In this document: positions 24,727-36,800 of the stretch, in pieces
How positions within the stretch are numbered: the stretch's first letter is position 1
How the letters are laid out: the number at the start of each line of letters is the position of its first letter
Assembly: GCA_014896255.1 (NCBI GenBank)
Contig: JADBKT010000015.1
Span: 1-64,000 of the forward strand
DNA from: Hydrogenibacillus sp.
Lineage (GTDB): Bacteria; Bacillota; Bacilli; Thermicanales; DSM-22653
DNA length: 64,000 nt
Reading direction: 5' to 3'
Made by a program: the position numbers and the translations under genes
Notes under the pieces: generated by a model
Seen by the model: only the letters and a program-made list of their open reading frames with translations
What the model was told of the DNA's origin: nothing
Database searches by the model: none

Positions 24727-26550
24727 ATGGCGGAGATTGTGCACGTACGCCAGGATCACATCCGCAACTTTTCGATCATCGCGCATATCGACCATGGCAA
24801 ATCGACGCTCGCCGATCGTCTGCTGGAGGCGACGGGGGCGATCGACGAACGGGAAAAAGAAGACCAATTTCTCGACCAACTCGACCTGGAGCGGGAGCGG
24901 GGCATCACCATCAAGTTGAATACGGTGCGGCTCACATACCGGGCGAAAAACGGCGAGACGTACGTCTTGAACCTTATCGACACGCCGGGGCACGTCGACT
25001 TTACGTATGAAGTATCGCGTTCTTTGGCCGCGTGCGAAGGAGCGCTCCTCGTCGTCGACGCCTCCCAGGGCATCGAAGCACAGACGCTGGCCAACGTTTA
25101 CCTCGCCCTGGAAAATGACCTCGAAATCCTCCCCGTGATCAACAAAATCGATCTGCCGAGCGCCGAACCGGAGCGCGTCCGACAGGAGATCGAGAACGTG
25201 ATCGGTCTGGATGCCTCGGAAGCGGTGCTCGCCTCGGCGAAGATGGGCATCGGCATCGACGAGATCCTCGAACAGATCGTGCACAAAGTCCCGCCGCCGG
25301 CGGGAGACCCTGAAGCGCCGCTTAAGGCGCTCATTTTCGACTCTTATTACGACTCCTACAAGGGCGTCGTGGCCTTGATCCGCGTCAAAGACGGTACGCT
25401 CAAGATCGGCGAGACGATCCGCATGATGGCCGCCGGCAAGACGTATGAAGTGACCGAACTCGGCGTGTTCGCTCCGCGGCCGACGCCGGTCGACGTCCTT
25501 GCGGCCGGGGAAGTCGGCTACGTGACGGCGAGCATCAAGTCCGTTTCCGATACGAGGGTCGGCGATACGATCACCCATGCGCATCGCCCGGCGTCCGAAC
25601 CGCTCCCCGGCTACCGGAAGGTGCTCCCGGTCGTCTTTGCCGGGTTGTATCCGGTCGATACGAGCGACTACGACGATCTGCGCGATGCGTTGGAAAAGCT
25701 TAAGTTGAACGACGCTTCGCTCACCTTTGAACCGGAAAATTCGCAGGCGCTCGGTTTCGGTTTTCGCTGCGGCTTTTTGGGCCTTTTGCATATGGAGATC
25801 GTGCAGGAGCGGTTGGAGCGGGAATTCGGCCTGAACCTCATCGTCACCGCCCCGAGCGTCGTCTACCGGGTGATCCTCACCAACGGCGAGACGTTCGAGA
25901 TCGACAACCCGTCGAAAATGCCCGACGTCGGGCGGATCGAAGCGATCGAGGAGCCGTACATCCGGGCCACCATCCTCGTCCCCAACGATTACGTCGGCGC
26001 GGTGATGGAGCTTTGCCAACACAAGCGCGGCGAATACCAGACGATGACATACCTCGACCCGTCGCGCGTGCAGATCGTCTACGACATGCCGCTCGCGGAG
26101 GTCGTCTTCGACTTTTTCGATCAGCTCAAGTCGCGGACCAAAGGCTACGCCTCGTTCGACTATGAGCTCGTCGGATACCGGGCATCCCGCCTGGTCAAGA
26201 TGGATATCCTCATCAACGGCGAAGTCGTCGACGCCCTCTCCGTCATCGTTCACCGCGACCACGCCTACCCGCGCGGACGGGCGCTGGTGGAAAAACTCAA
26301 AGATCTCATCCCGCGGCAGATGTTCGAAATCCCCATCCAGGCGGCGATCGGCAGCCGCGTCATTGCCCGGGAGACGATCAAAGCGCTGCGCAAAAACGTC
26401 CTGGCCAAATGTTACGGCGGCGACGTGAGCCGCAAGCGCAAGCTCCTGGAAAAACAAAAAGAAGGGAAAAAGCGGATGAAGGCCGTCGGCAGCGTGGAGA
26501 TCCCGCAAGAGGCGTTCATGGCCGTGCTCAAGGTGGACGAAGCGAAATGA
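24727..26550 (+). CDS. lepA: elongation factor 4 (LepA)
   Basis: [29 protein letters not shown]...[14 protein letters not shown] before ATG 24727. Confidence 0.98.
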   Translation: MAEIVHVRQDHIRNFSIIAHIDHGKSTLADRLLEATGAIDEREKEDQFLDQLDLERERGITIKLNTVRLTYRAKNGETYVLNLIDTPGHVDFTYEVSRSLAACEGALLVVDASQGIEAQTLANVYLALENDLEILPVINKIDLPSAEPERVRQEIENVIGLDASEAVLASAKMGIGIDEILEQIVHKVPPPAGDPEAPLKALIFDSYYDSYKGVVALIRVKDGTLKIGETIRMMAAGKTYEVTELGVFAPRPTPVDVLAAGEVGYVTASIKSVSDTRVGDTITHAHRPASEPLPGYRKVLPVVFAGLYPVDTSDYDDLRDALEKLKLNDASLTFEPENSQALGFGFRCGFLGLLHMEIVQERLEREFGLNLIVTAPSVVYRVILTNGETFEIDNPSKMPDVGRIEAIEEPYIRATILVPNDYVGAVMELCQHKRGEYQTMTYLDPSRVQIVYDMPLAEVVFDFFDQLKSRTKGYASFDYELVGYRASRLVKMDILINGEVVDALSVIVHRDHAYPRGRALVEKLKDLIPRQMFEIPIQAAIGSRVIARETIKALRKNVLAKCYGGDVSRKRKLLEKQKEGKKRMKAVGSVEIPQEAFMAVLKVDEAK

Positions 26551-27710
26551 ACGGTTGGCCGCGGCACGTGTACGTGCATGTGCCGTTTTGCGCGGCCAAG
26601 TGCCATTACTGTGATTTCGCCGTTTTCGTCGGCCGCCGCGCGTCGTGGGAAACGCCGTATCTCGAGGCCCTGGCGCGCGAGCTTGAGCACGTGCTCGCGC
26701 CGTTCGGCGGAGCGTATCCGGAGCCGATCGAGACCCTGTATTTCGGCGGCGGCACGCCGACGGCGCTTTCGGACGGCGCGTTGGAACGCCTTTTCGAACT
26801 TCTTGCGGCGGCGTTTCCCCGCCGGGCGGCGGAGATCGAAGTGACGATCGAGGCCAACCCGGAAGGGTTGGCGGAAGCGCGCCTTAGGCGTCTCAAGGCG
26901 CTCGGCGTAAACCGCGTAAGCTTCGGTATACAATCGTTCCACGATCGCCACCTCCGGCGGCTTGGCCGGACGCACACCGCCCGCGACGCCGAAGCCGCCG
27001 TCTGGGCCGCTTTTCTTGCCGGTATCCCCCGCCTGTCGATCGACCTCATCTACGGCCTGCCGGAGGAGACGCTCGAAGAATGGCGCGTCGATCTCCTCCA
27101 GGCTTTGCGCCTCCCGATCGAGCATCTTTCAGCTTACGCCCTGCAGGTCGAGCCGAAGACGCGCTTCGGGCGCCTGTTCGCCGCCGGACAGCTTCCGTTG
27201 CCCGATGAAGACCTTGCCGTGGCGATGTATGAAACACTCGTTCAAAACGCCGAAACGACCGGTTTTCACGCTTATGAGGTGTCCAACTTCGCCCGCGCGG
27301 GGGGCGAGTCGCGTCACAACCTCGCATACTGGAAAAACGTCCCGTACTTCGGCTTCGGCCCGGGGGCGCACGGCTACGCGTTCGGCATGCGCTACGCGAA
27401 CACGCCGTCGCTCCCCAAATACGTCCGCGCGCGGGAAACCGGCGCCTATCGCGTCGAAGAACAACCGGTCACGCGACAGGCGGAGATCGAAGAGACGATG
27501 TTCATGGGCTTAAGGCTCACCGACGGCGTCGATCGCGCGGCCTTTCGCGCGCGTTTCGGCGTCGAGCTTGAGGCGGTCTACGGGCCGACCTTAAAGCGGC
27601 TTCAGGAACAAGGCGTGATCGTCGTCGATCGCCGCGGCGTCCGTCTCGTGCCGCAGGCCCGCCTCATCATGAACAGCGTCCTCGCTGAATTTTTGTTGGA
27701 CGATCATTGA
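26547..27710 (+). CDS. hemW: radical SAM family heme chaperone HemW (coproporphyrinogen III oxidase-like)
   Basis: [21 protein letters not shown]...[23 protein letters not shown] overlaps the lepA stop. Confidence 0.96.
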   Translation: MNGWPRHVYVHVPFCAAKCHYCDFAVFVGRRASWETPYLEALARELEHVLAPFGGAYPEPIETLYFGGGTPTALSDGALERLFELLAAAFPRRAAEIEVTIEANPEGLAEARLRRLKALGVNRVSFGIQSFHDRHLRRLGRTHTARDAEAAVWAAFLAGIPRLSIDLIYGLPEETLEEWRVDLLQALRLPIEHLSAYALQVEPKTRFGRLFAAGQLPLPDEDLAVAMYETLVQNAETTGFHAYEVSNFARAGGESRHNLAYWKNVPYFGFGPGAHGYAFGMRYANTPSLPKYVRARETGAYRVEEQPVTRQAEIEETMFMGLRLTDGVDRAAFRARFGVELEAVYGPTLKRLQEQGVIVVDRRGVRLVPQARLIMNSVLAEFLLDDH

Positions 27711-27736
27711 CAAATCGATCCCCCGTCTGGTATCTT
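27707..27736 (+). promoter_or_regulatory. candidate sigma-A promoter of the hrcA-grpE-dnaK-dnaJ operon
   Basis: TTGACA-N18-TATCTT; the -35 overlaps the hemW stop codon. Confidence 0.75.
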
Positions 27737-27748
27737 TGTGAATAAGGG

Positions 27749-27775
27749 TTAGCACTCTCTATATCCGAGTGCTAA
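27749..27775 (+). promoter_or_regulatory. CIRCE element (HrcA operator)
   Basis: TTAGCACTC-N9-GAGTGCTAA, exact match to the CIRCE consensus. Confidence 0.98.
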
Positions 27776-27793
27776 CAAGAGGGGGTGACCGGC

Positions 27794-28816
27794 GTGCTTA
27801 CCGAACGCCAACGCGCCATCCTCCAGGCCGTCGTCGAACTTTACATCCGCTCGGCGGAACCGGTCGGTTCCCGTACGATCGCTCGGCTTTCCGGCATGCG
27901 GTTAAGCCCGGCGACCATCCGCAACGAGATGGCCGACCTCGAAGAGATGGGTTATCTCGAGCAACCCCATACATCGGCGGGCCGCGTCCCGTCGCATAAA
28001 GGGTATCGTTATTACGTCGATCACCTGTTGCTGACGGAATCCGTCAACGCCGAGTGGGTCAAGGCGCTCAAAGCGCGCTTTCACCAACGTTATGCGGAGA
28101 TCGACGAGACGCTCCGGCAGACGGCGTCGCTGTTGTCGGAGCTGACGCATTATGCCGTCGTCGCCCTCGGGCCGGAAGTCTTTACCACCCGTCTCGTCAA
28201 GCTGGAATTCGTGCCGCTTGGCGATGGCCGGGCGGTCGCCGTGCTCGTTACCGACAGCGGACACGTGGAGCATAAACTCGTCGAGCTGCCGCCGCAGCTC
28301 TCTTCGGAAGAGCTTCGAAATTTGGTGGAGATGGTCAACGCCGAACTGAAAGGGACGCCGGTGGCGGCGCTCACGCAGAAGATCTTCCAGCTTCTCGCCC
28401 GCGTGATGGAATCGAATCGCGAGGTCTATTTGCGGGTGCAGCGCTTTTTTGAAGATCTTTTGGCGCCGAGCGGGGAGACGAAGCTCATCGTCGACGGCAC
28501 GCGGGAGATGCTGAGCCTGCCGGAGTTCCGCGACGTCGATCGGGTGCGCGAACTGCTTCGGCTGTTTGAAGAAGGCGAGCCGCTGTTCCGTGTCCTGCGC
28601 GGCGCGGCGGACGGGGTCCGCGTGCACATCGGCCTCGAACAAGACCTCGGCCTGGACAGCCCGGTGAGCCTCGTCACGACGACGGTGGCTTTCGGGTCGG
28701 ACCTCAGGACAACGATCGGCATCATCGGTCCGACGCGGATGGACTATGCCAAGACCGTCGGCCTCCTGAGCGCCCTTTCGGACATTTTCGACACCTGGGG
28801 GGAACCCGGCCGGTGA
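27794..28816 (+). CDS. hrcA: heat-inducible transcription repressor HrcA
   Basis: LTERQRAILQAVVELYIRSAEPVGSRTIARLSGMRLSPATIRNEMADLEEMGYLEQPHTSAGRVPSHKGYRYYVD; GTG 27785 or 27794. Confidence 0.98.
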   Translation: MLTERQRAILQAVVELYIRSAEPVGSRTIARLSGMRLSPATIRNEMADLEEMGYLEQPHTSAGRVPSHKGYRYYVDHLLLTESVNAEWVKALKARFHQRYAEIDETLRQTASLLSELTHYAVVALGPEVFTTRLVKLEFVPLGDGRAVAVLVTDSGHVEHKLVELPPQLSSEELRNLVEMVNAELKGTPVAALTQKIFQLLARVMESNREVYLRVQRFFEDLLAPSGETKLIVDGTREMLSLPEFRDVDRVRELLRLFEEGEPLFRVLRGAADGVRVHIGLEQDLGLDSPVSLVTTTVAFGSDLRTTIGIIGPTRMDYAKTVGLLSALSDIFDTWGEPGR

Positions 28817-28839
28817 ATCCGGGCGACTGAAGCGACGAT

Positions 28840-28870
28840 CGATCCCGGGCGCCGGGTGCGCTCGGGATCG
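28840..28870 (+). other. intercistronic stem-loop between hrcA and grpE
   Basis: CGATCCCGGGCGC-CGGGT-GCGCTCGGGATCG (13 bp, one G-U), no U-run. Confidence 0.7.
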
Positions 28871-28887
28871 TCTATTGGGGTGAGAGC

Positions 28888-29703
28888 GTGGAAAAGATGA
28901 ACGCATCAAAGGCAAAGGCAGCCCATGAAGCGGAGATCGGCGCGGGTCCTTCGCCGGATGACGCCCCGGCCGCTCGGCAGCCGGAGGCCGCGGGCCACGC
29001 AGAGGCGGCGGATGCCTGGGGCCATGCGGCGGTGCAAGACGGCGAAGGTGAACGAGCGGCATCGGACGCCGCCCGTGAAGCGGACGCGAAAGAGGCCGAC
29101 GCGAAAGAGGCCGATCCGTGTCGGGCGGAACGCGCCCGGGCCGCGGAATGGGAGGCCCGAGCCCTGGAACAGGAACTTAAGGCCCGCGCGCATTACGACC
29201 GCTATGTGCGCCTGGCCGCCGAATTCGAGAATTACCGCAAGCGTACGATGCGCGAGCAGGAGCAGCAGCGCAAATACGCCGTACAGCCGCTTGCCGAACG
29301 GCTCCTTCCGGTCGTCGACAATTTCGAGCGGGCGCTCGCGCAAGCCCAGGCGTATGCGGCCGCCGTGCCCGGGGACCCCGGCGCTTCGCCCCCGGAATCC
29401 GGCGCGGCATCCGGAGGATCCGGCGCGACGCCGGAGGAAGGAAACGCAGGGGCGGGGCTTTCGGTGGCGTTTGTCGAAGGCATGACGATGATCCATCGCC
29501 AGCTGCTTAAAGCGCTCGAGGAAGTCGGTGTCACGCCGCTCGTGACGGTCGGCCGGCCGTTCGACCCGAACGTCCATCAGGCCGTCGGCCTGGTGCCCCG
29601 GAGCGAGGGCCTTGCGAGCGGCACCGTCGCCGAAGAGCTGCAAAAGGGCTACATGTTGCACGATCGCCTGCTTCGTCCGGCGATGGTCAAAGTCGTCGAA
29701 TGA
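28888..29703 (+). CDS. grpE: nucleotide exchange factor GrpE
   Basis: YVRLAAEFENYRKRTMREQEQQRKYA...LLPVVDNFERAL...VTPLVTVGRPFDPNVHQAV. Confidence 0.97.
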   Translation: MEKMNASKAKAAHEAEIGAGPSPDDAPAARQPEAAGHAEAADAWGHAAVQDGEGERAASDAAREADAKEADAKEADPCRAERARAAEWEARALEQELKARAHYDRYVRLAAEFENYRKRTMREQEQQRKYAVQPLAERLLPVVDNFERALAQAQAYAAAVPGDPGASPPESGAASGGSGATPEEGNAGAGLSVAFVEGMTMIHRQLLKALEEVGVTPLVTVGRPFDPNVHQAVGLVPRSEGLASGTVAEELQKGYMLHDRLLRPAMVKVVE

Positions 29704-29712
29704 GAGATTTAA

Positions 29713-31581
<1,869 letters not shown>

Positions 31582-31639
31582 TCCTGCCGCTTCGTTTCTT
31601 TTACCGGCCGTTCATTCGGCCGATCGGGAGTGAGAACCG

Positions 31640-32818
31640 ATGAAACGGGATTATTACGAGGTGCTCGGCGTCGAAAGAAGCGCCTCTCCGGAGGAGATCA
31701 AAAAAGCGTATCGCCGCCTTGCCCGTCAGTATCACCCCGACGTGAACAAGGCGCCGGACGCCGAAGAGAAGTTCAAGGAGATCACCGAAGCCTATGAAGT
31801 CTTAAGCGACCCGGAAAAACGCGCCGCCTACGACCGCTTCGGACACGCCGGCGTCGGCGCCGATGCCGGGACCGGCGCCGGCGGCGGGTTCGGCGGCTTT
31901 GGCGGGTTTGACGCTGCCGACTTTAGCGGGCTGGAGGACTTGTTTGACGCTTTTTTCGGCGGCGGCGCCCGTTCCAGGCGGGCGAACGCGCCGCGCCGGG
32001 GTCGCGATCTTACGTACACCTTGACCATCGACTTTGAAGACGCCTACTTCGGCAAAACCGTCGATCTCGAATTGCCGAAAGAGGTGGCCTGCGACGCCTG
32101 CGGCGGAAGCGGCGCCAAGCCGGGCACGTCGCCGAAACCGTGCCCGACGTGCGGAGGGCGGGGATATGTCGAGCACGCGCAGCACACTCCGTTCGGCCGG
32201 TTCGCGACGAGGCGGACGTGCCCGACGTGCGGCGGCGCGGGGCGCGTCATCGCGGAGGCGTGTCCGGTGTGCGGCGGGAGGGGCCGTGTGCACCGGACCA
32301 CGACGGTCAACGTGCGCGTTCCGCCGGGCATTGACGAGGGGACGGAGCTCAGGCTCGCCGGCGAAGGAGAGCCGGGCACAAACGGCGGTCCGCCCGGAGA
32401 TCTGTTCATCACCTTCCGCATCAAGCCGCATCCGCGATTTCGTCGGGACGGCGTCGACCTGTACATCGAACACCCGATCACCTTCGTTCAGGCGGCCCTC
32501 GGCGCGGAAATCGAAGTGCCGACGATGGAAGGGCGGGCAAAGCTCAAAATTCCCGCCGGCACCCAGTCGCATACGCTCTTTCGCTTGAAGGGGAAAGGCT
32601 TTCCCCACGTCCGCGGCCACGGCCGCGGCGATCAGCTCATCCGCGTCGTCGTCCGCATTCCGACGAATCTCAACGAGCAGCAGAAAAAGCTGTTGCTTGA
32701 AGCGTTTCCCGATGCCCTCGACGCGCACGTTCAGGACGGGCACGGCGGATCGAAAGACGCGTCGGGCGAGCATGAGGGTTTTTTCGATAAAGTCAAACGG
32801 GCCTTTCGCGGCGAGTGA
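31640..32818 (+). CDS. dnaJ: molecular chaperone DnaJ
   Basis: [36 protein letters not shown]; four CxxCxGxG-type zinc motifs. Confidence 0.98.
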   Translation: MKRDYYEVLGVERSASPEEIKKAYRRLARQYHPDVNKAPDAEEKFKEITEAYEVLSDPEKRAAYDRFGHAGVGADAGTGAGGGFGGFGGFDAADFSGLEDLFDAFFGGGARSRRANAPRRGRDLTYTLTIDFEDAYFGKTVDLELPKEVACDACGGSGAKPGTSPKPCPTCGGRGYVEHAQHTPFGRFATRRTCPTCGGAGRVIAEACPVCGGRGRVHRTTTVNVRVPPGIDEGTELRLAGEGEPGTNGGPPGDLFITFRIKPHPRFRRDGVDLYIEHPITFVQAALGAEIEVPTMEGRAKLKIPAGTQSHTLFRLKGKGFPHVRGHGRGDQLIRVVVRIPTNLNEQQKKLLLEAFPDALDAHVQDGHGGSKDASGEHEGFFDKVKRAFRGE

Positions 32819-32863
32819 CGGTCTCGAGAGCGGAAAGGTAAGCGTTGGAGAGGAGCATCGGCT

Positions 32864-33757
32864 GTGCAGTGGCTCGAAGTCTCCGTCAGCACGTCATTTG
32901 AAGCCCAGGAGGCGGTATCCGAGATCGTGCGCCGCGCCGGTTCGCAAGGCGTCGTGCTCGAAGACGGCCCTTCGGGCGTCGTTGTGACCGCGTATTTTCC
33001 GGTAACGACGGGGGATGAGACGATCGACCGCATCCGCCGGGGCGTCGCCGCGCTCCCGGCGGTCGGGCTCGACCCGTCGCCGGCGACGATCGCCGCGCGA
33101 TGGGTGGCCGATGAAGATTGGGCGGAAAGCTGGAAAAAATATTTTCATACCACCTGGATCACCGAGCGGATCGTCGTCGTCCCTGCCTGGGAGGAAGTTC
33201 CACGCGCCCTCGGGCGGCATCGAGAACGTCACGTCGTCGGGGATATCATCCCGATCGTGCTCGAACCGGGCATGGCGTTCGGCACCGGTACGCACGCCTC
33301 AACGGCGCTCGCCTTAAAACTCATCGAGGCATGCCTTGTGCCGGGAGACGACGCCATCGACGTGGGGACGGGCACCGGCATCCTTGCCGTCGCCCTCGCC
33401 AAACTCGGCGCCCGTTCGGTACGGGCCGTCGACGTCGATCCGCTTGCCGTGCGCGTGGCCGAAGCGAACATCGCCCAAAACCGTCCGCCGGTGCCGATCG
33501 ACGTCCGCCGGGCGGATCTTCTCACCGGTGAGACGGAGCCGGCGACGCTCATCGTGGCCAATATCCTGCCCGAAGTACACGAACGTCTCGTTCCGCTCGC
33601 CCTGCCGCTCCTGCTTCCGGGCGGACGGATCATCCTCTCCGGCATCATCGACGCCGAAGTGCCGCGCATGCGGGCGCTCATCGAACGTCACGGATTTGCC
33701 GCGATACGCACATTGTCCGAAGACGGCTGGACGGCGCTTTGCGCCCGTCGCCCTTGA
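32864..33757 (+). CDS. prmA: ribosomal protein L11 methyltransferase
   Basis: WLEVSVSTSFEAQEAVSEI...GMAFGTGTHASTALALKLIE...DVGTGTGILAVALAKLGA. Confidence 0.95.
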   Translation: MQWLEVSVSTSFEAQEAVSEIVRRAGSQGVVLEDGPSGVVVTAYFPVTTGDETIDRIRRGVAALPAVGLDPSPATIAARWVADEDWAESWKKYFHTTWITERIVVVPAWEEVPRALGRHRERHVVGDIIPIVLEPGMAFGTGTHASTALALKLIEACLVPGDDAIDVGTGTGILAVALAKLGARSVRAVDVDPLAVRVAEANIAQNRPPVPIDVRRADLLTGETEPATLIVANILPEVHERLVPLALPLLLPGGRIILSGIIDAEVPRMRALIERHGFAAIRTLSEDGWTALCARRP

Positions 33758-33783
33758 GCCTAAGAGGCGGGGATGGGATCGAC

Positions 33784-34560
33784 ATGCAGCGTTACTTCGT
33801 TCCGCCTTCCGCCATGCAGAGCGAGCGCGTCGTCATTGAGGGCGGGGATGCGCATCACATCGCCCGCGTGATGCGGATGTCGAGCGGCATGCGCATCATC
33901 GTTTGCGACGGCGAAGGGCGCGTGTGGGAAGTGGAACTTCTTGCCGTCCGCGCCGATCGGGTCGTCGGCCGGCGGGTGGCGGAGCGCGAGGAAACGGCGG
34001 AACCGCCGATCCCGATCGTCCTTGTGCAGGCGCTCCTCAAAGGCGATAAGATGGACTGGCTCGTGCAAAAGGCGACGGAGCTCGGCGTGACCGCCCTATA
34101 CCCGTTCGTCGCCGAGCGCAGCGTCGCTCGGCTGGACGGCGCTTCGGACAAAGCCGCGCATCGTCAAAGCCGCTGGCAGGCGATCGCCAAAGAAGCGGCG
34201 GAACAGAGCGGACGCAGCCGAATGCCGACGATCGCTCGCCCCATCGGCGTAGGCGACGTGGAAGCCGTCCTGGGCCCGGCGCTCAGGGGCCATCGCGTTT
34301 TCATCGCCGACGAAGCGCTCGCTTGCCGCGGCGACGCCCCGTCCCTTTTCATGTGTCTTGAGCGCATTCGAGCCGACGCCGCGAACGTTCCTGTGCCGCC
34401 GATCGCGGTCATTATCGGGCCGGAAGGCGGTTTCACCGATGCGGAACGGGAGCGGTTCGCCGCGCTCGGTGCCGAGCCGGTCGGGCTCGGTCGGCGCATT
34501 TTGCGCGCCGAGACGGCGGCGCTTTTTGCGCTGTCCTTGATCACCGCGACGGCGGATTGA
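33784..34560 (+). CDS. rsmE: 16S rRNA (uracil(1498)-N(3))-methyltransferase
   Basis: MQRYFVPPSAMQSERVVIEGGDAHHIARVMRM...IGPEGGFTDAERE...LGRRILRAETAAL. Confidence 0.95.
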   Translation: MQRYFVPPSAMQSERVVIEGGDAHHIARVMRMSSGMRIIVCDGEGRVWEVELLAVRADRVVGRRVAEREETAEPPIPIVLVQALLKGDKMDWLVQKATELGVTALYPFVAERSVARLDGASDKAAHRQSRWQAIAKEAAEQSGRSRMPTIARPIGVGDVEAVLGPALRGHRVFIADEALACRGDAPSLFMCLERIRADAANVPVPPIAVIIGPEGGFTDAERERFAALGAEPVGLGRRILRAETAALFALSLITATAD

Positions 34561-34619
34561 ACACGTGAGTTGTGATATATATTGAGATGTGATCTTATGC
34601 GATAAAGGAGGCTTGCGGT

Positions 34620-35168
34620 GTGGCGCTTTGGATCGTTCTCGCCGTCGTCGTGTTGATCGTCGTGTACGCGATCGCGACGTACAACGGGCTCGTGCGCTAT
34701 CGCAACTGGATTCAAGAGACGTGGGCGCAGATCGACGTTCAGCTCAAGCGGCGGCATGATCTGATCCCCAATCTGGTGGAAACGGTGAAAGGATATGCCA
34801 AGCACGAGCAGGAAACCTTGGAACAAGTCATCCAAGCGCGCAACCGTCTCCTTTCCGGCACGCCGAACGAACGCATGGAAGCGGAAAACGAGCTTTCCGG
34901 GGCGCTCCGGTCGATCTTCGCGCTGGCCGAAGCGTATCCGGACCTTAAGGCCAACCAAAACTTTTTGCGCCTGCAGGAAGAACTCACGGCGACGGAAGAC
35001 AAGGTCGCCTATGCGCGCCAGCTGTACAACAAGACGGTGGCCGAATACAACATTCGTCGCGAGTCGTTTCCCGCCAACTTGTTCGCCGCGTCGATGGGTT
35101 TTACGCGGGTGGAACCGCTCGCCATTCCGGAAGCGGAGCGCGAGGCGCCGCGCGTCTCCTTCTCGTGA
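34620..35168 (+). CDS. lemA: LemA family protein
   Basis: YNGLVRYRNWIQETWAQIDVQLKRRHDLIPNLVETVKGYAKHEQETLEQVIQARN. Confidence 0.95.
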   Translation: MALWIVLAVVVLIVVYAIATYNGLVRYRNWIQETWAQIDVQLKRRHDLIPNLVETVKGYAKHEQETLEQVIQARNRLLSGTPNERMEAENELSGALRSIFALAEAYPDLKANQNFLRLQEELTATEDKVAYARQLYNKTVAEYNIRRESFPANLFAASMGFTRVEPLAIPEAEREAPRVSFS

Positions 35169-35270
35169 TCGGACCGAGATCAGGCCCGAAATCACGAACC
35201 GTTCGGGCGGCGCTTCGGCGGACGTCCGCAGTCTGCGGGCGGCGGGGCGATCGGAAAGGAGTCGCGTGGC

Positions 35271-36176
35271 ATGCTGTTCGAACAGATCCGGCTAAACCGC
35301 AGGCGCACCGTCTGGCTCGTCGCCGTGTTCATTCTCCTCCTCGCCGCCGTCGGCTGGGCCGTCGGCGAGCTCGTCCGGGCGGACGGGCGAAGCGGGTTGA
35401 TCGTTGCGCTCATTCTCTCTGCCGTCTATGTGCCCTTCGTCTTCCTGACGGCGAATCGGCAGATCCTCGCCATGTCCGGTGCCCGGGAAGTGACGGAAGG
35501 CGAATATCCCGAGCTCGTGCACATCGTCGAAGCGCTGTCCATGGCTGCGCGGATCCCGATGCCGAAGGTGTACGTCATCGACGATCCGTCGCCGAACGCC
35601 TTCGCCACGGGGCTTACGCCCAGGCGGTCGGCGGTCGCCTTTACCACCGGCCTTCTTGAACGGTTGAATCGCGCCGAATTGGAAGGCGTGGCGGCCCACG
35701 AGATCAGCCACATCCGCAATTATGACATCCGGCTGATGACCGTCGCCATCGCTCTGGTCGGCGTGATCGCCGTGCTTGCCGACTTTGGGACGCGCCTGTT
35801 GTACTGGGGCGGCATCGCCGGCGGCGGTCGGGCGCGCCGGCGGAACGACCGCAACCAAGGGCTTTTTTTGCTCATCGCTCTCGTGCTGGTCATCCTGGCG
35901 CCGATTGCTGCGCAATTCGTTCGTTTTGCCGTCTCCCGCAACCGCGAATTTTTGGCCGACGCTTCCGCCGTCGATCTGACCCGCAATCCGCGGGGGCTCA
36001 TCGAGGCGCTCCGGAAGATCGGTGAAGACCCGCATGACGTTCGGCGGGCGAACGACGCCACGGCGAGCCTGTACTTTGCGCCGCCGAAAGCGGCGTTCCG
36101 TCGATTGGACGCCTCCCGCTGGTTCGCCACGCACCCGCCGATCCGAGAACGCATCCGCCGTTTGGAAATGATGTGA
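35271..36176 (+). CDS. htpX: M48 family metalloprotease (HtpX-like)
   Basis: TM-rich N-terminus, LEGVAAHEISHIRNYDI (HExxH), NREFLADASAVDLTRNP. Confidence 0.93.
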   Translation: MLFEQIRLNRRRTVWLVAVFILLLAAVGWAVGELVRADGRSGLIVALILSAVYVPFVFLTANRQILAMSGAREVTEGEYPELVHIVEALSMAARIPMPKVYVIDDPSPNAFATGLTPRRSAVAFTTGLLERLNRAELEGVAAHEISHIRNYDIRLMTVAIALVGVIAVLADFGTRLLYWGGIAGGGRARRRNDRNQGLFLLIALVLVILAPIAAQFVRFAVSRNREFLADASAVDLTRNPRGLIEALRKIGEDPHDVRRANDATASLYFAPPKAAFRRLDASRWFATHPPIRERIRRLEMM

Positions 36177-36250
36177 ACGGACTTGTCATTTTTGGTTGAA
36201 GTTGTTATAATGTGCAAAGTGAGAGCCCAACGAGAAAGGGAGGCAAAGCG

Positions 36251-36490
36251 ATGGCCTACGTCATTACCTCGCCCTGCATCGGGACAAAAGACGCGAGCTG
36301 CGTCGAAGTGTGCCCGGTCGACTGCATCCACGAAGGAGAAGATCAGTATTACATCGATCCGGACGTGTGCATCGACTGCGGGGCGTGCGAAGCGGTATGC
36401 CCGGTGTCGGCGATCTTTCACGAAGACTTTGTCCCGGAAGAAGATAAATCGTTCATCCAGAAGAACCGTGATTTCTTTAAAAACAAATGA
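36251..36490 (+). CDS. 4Fe-4S ferredoxin (7Fe/8Fe type)
   Basis: [62 protein letters not shown] 36251 after AGGGAGG. Confidence 0.96.
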   Translation: MAYVITSPCIGTKDASCVEVCPVDCIHEGEDQYYIDPDVCIDCGACEAVCPVSAIFHEDFVPEEDKSFIQKNRDFFKNK

Positions 36491-36572
36491 CGTTTCCGCC
36501 ATGTACGCTTGTGATTTCATGCACTTACATACGGCGGAAAATGCGGCGCCTCTCGCGCCGCTTTGCTTTGTT

Positions 36573-36601
36573 TTGACGCTTCACTTCGGTTATAATATAA
36601 A
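36573..36601 (+). promoter_or_regulatory. candidate sigma-A promoter of panBCD
   Basis: TTGACG-N17-TATAAA. Confidence 0.55.
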
Positions 36602-36607
36602 AAGAGC

Positions 36608-36756
36608 GCTTCGGCCGGCGTGGGACGGCATCGCGGCGGCGAACCGAACCCGAGCGACGCGGGCCGACGTGCTGAGACATCTGCTCCGAGCCATCGGGAC
36701 GGAGACAGCCCCATGCACCTCGTCTCCTTTTGAACGATGGTTCAAAAGGTTTTTTT
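36608..36756 (+). promoter_or_regulatory. structured 5' leader of panBCD (candidate pan-motif or other cis-regulatory RNA)
   Basis: About 150-nt leader with CTCCG/CGGAG and GGAGAC/GTCTCC pairings feeding into a terminator before panB. Confidence 0.6.
36726..36756 (+). terminator. intrinsic terminator in the panB leader
   Basis: CCTTTTGAAC-GATG-GTTCAAAAGG-TTTTTTT. Confidence 0.88.
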
Positions 36757-36800
36757 ATGGCCGAAACCCGCATTGAACGCGATGAACAGGAGGGCGCGCC

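Noticed and set aside
24706-26508. 600-aa minus ORF opposite lepA, and similar long minus ORFs at 37062..38660 and 41387..43369
   Set aside because: Same GC-driven shadow-ORF effect; sense strands encode lepA, panBC and aspB/tseB.
29089-29118. GCSGACGCGAAAGAG tandem repeat in grpE
   Set aside because: Low-complexity acidic/alanine linker in the variable N-terminus of GrpE; unremarkable.
36661-36735. TPP riboswitch in the panB leader (GCTGAGACA and TTTGAAC-like strings)
   Set aside because: Other THI-box elements (GGGGTGC, CTGATCTGG..., GCGNAGGGA) are missing; TTTGAAC is part of the terminator.
36183-36776. 197-aa ORF overlapping ferredoxin
   Set aside because: Out-of-frame over a clear 4Fe-4S ferredoxin and extends into the promoter and leader of panB.
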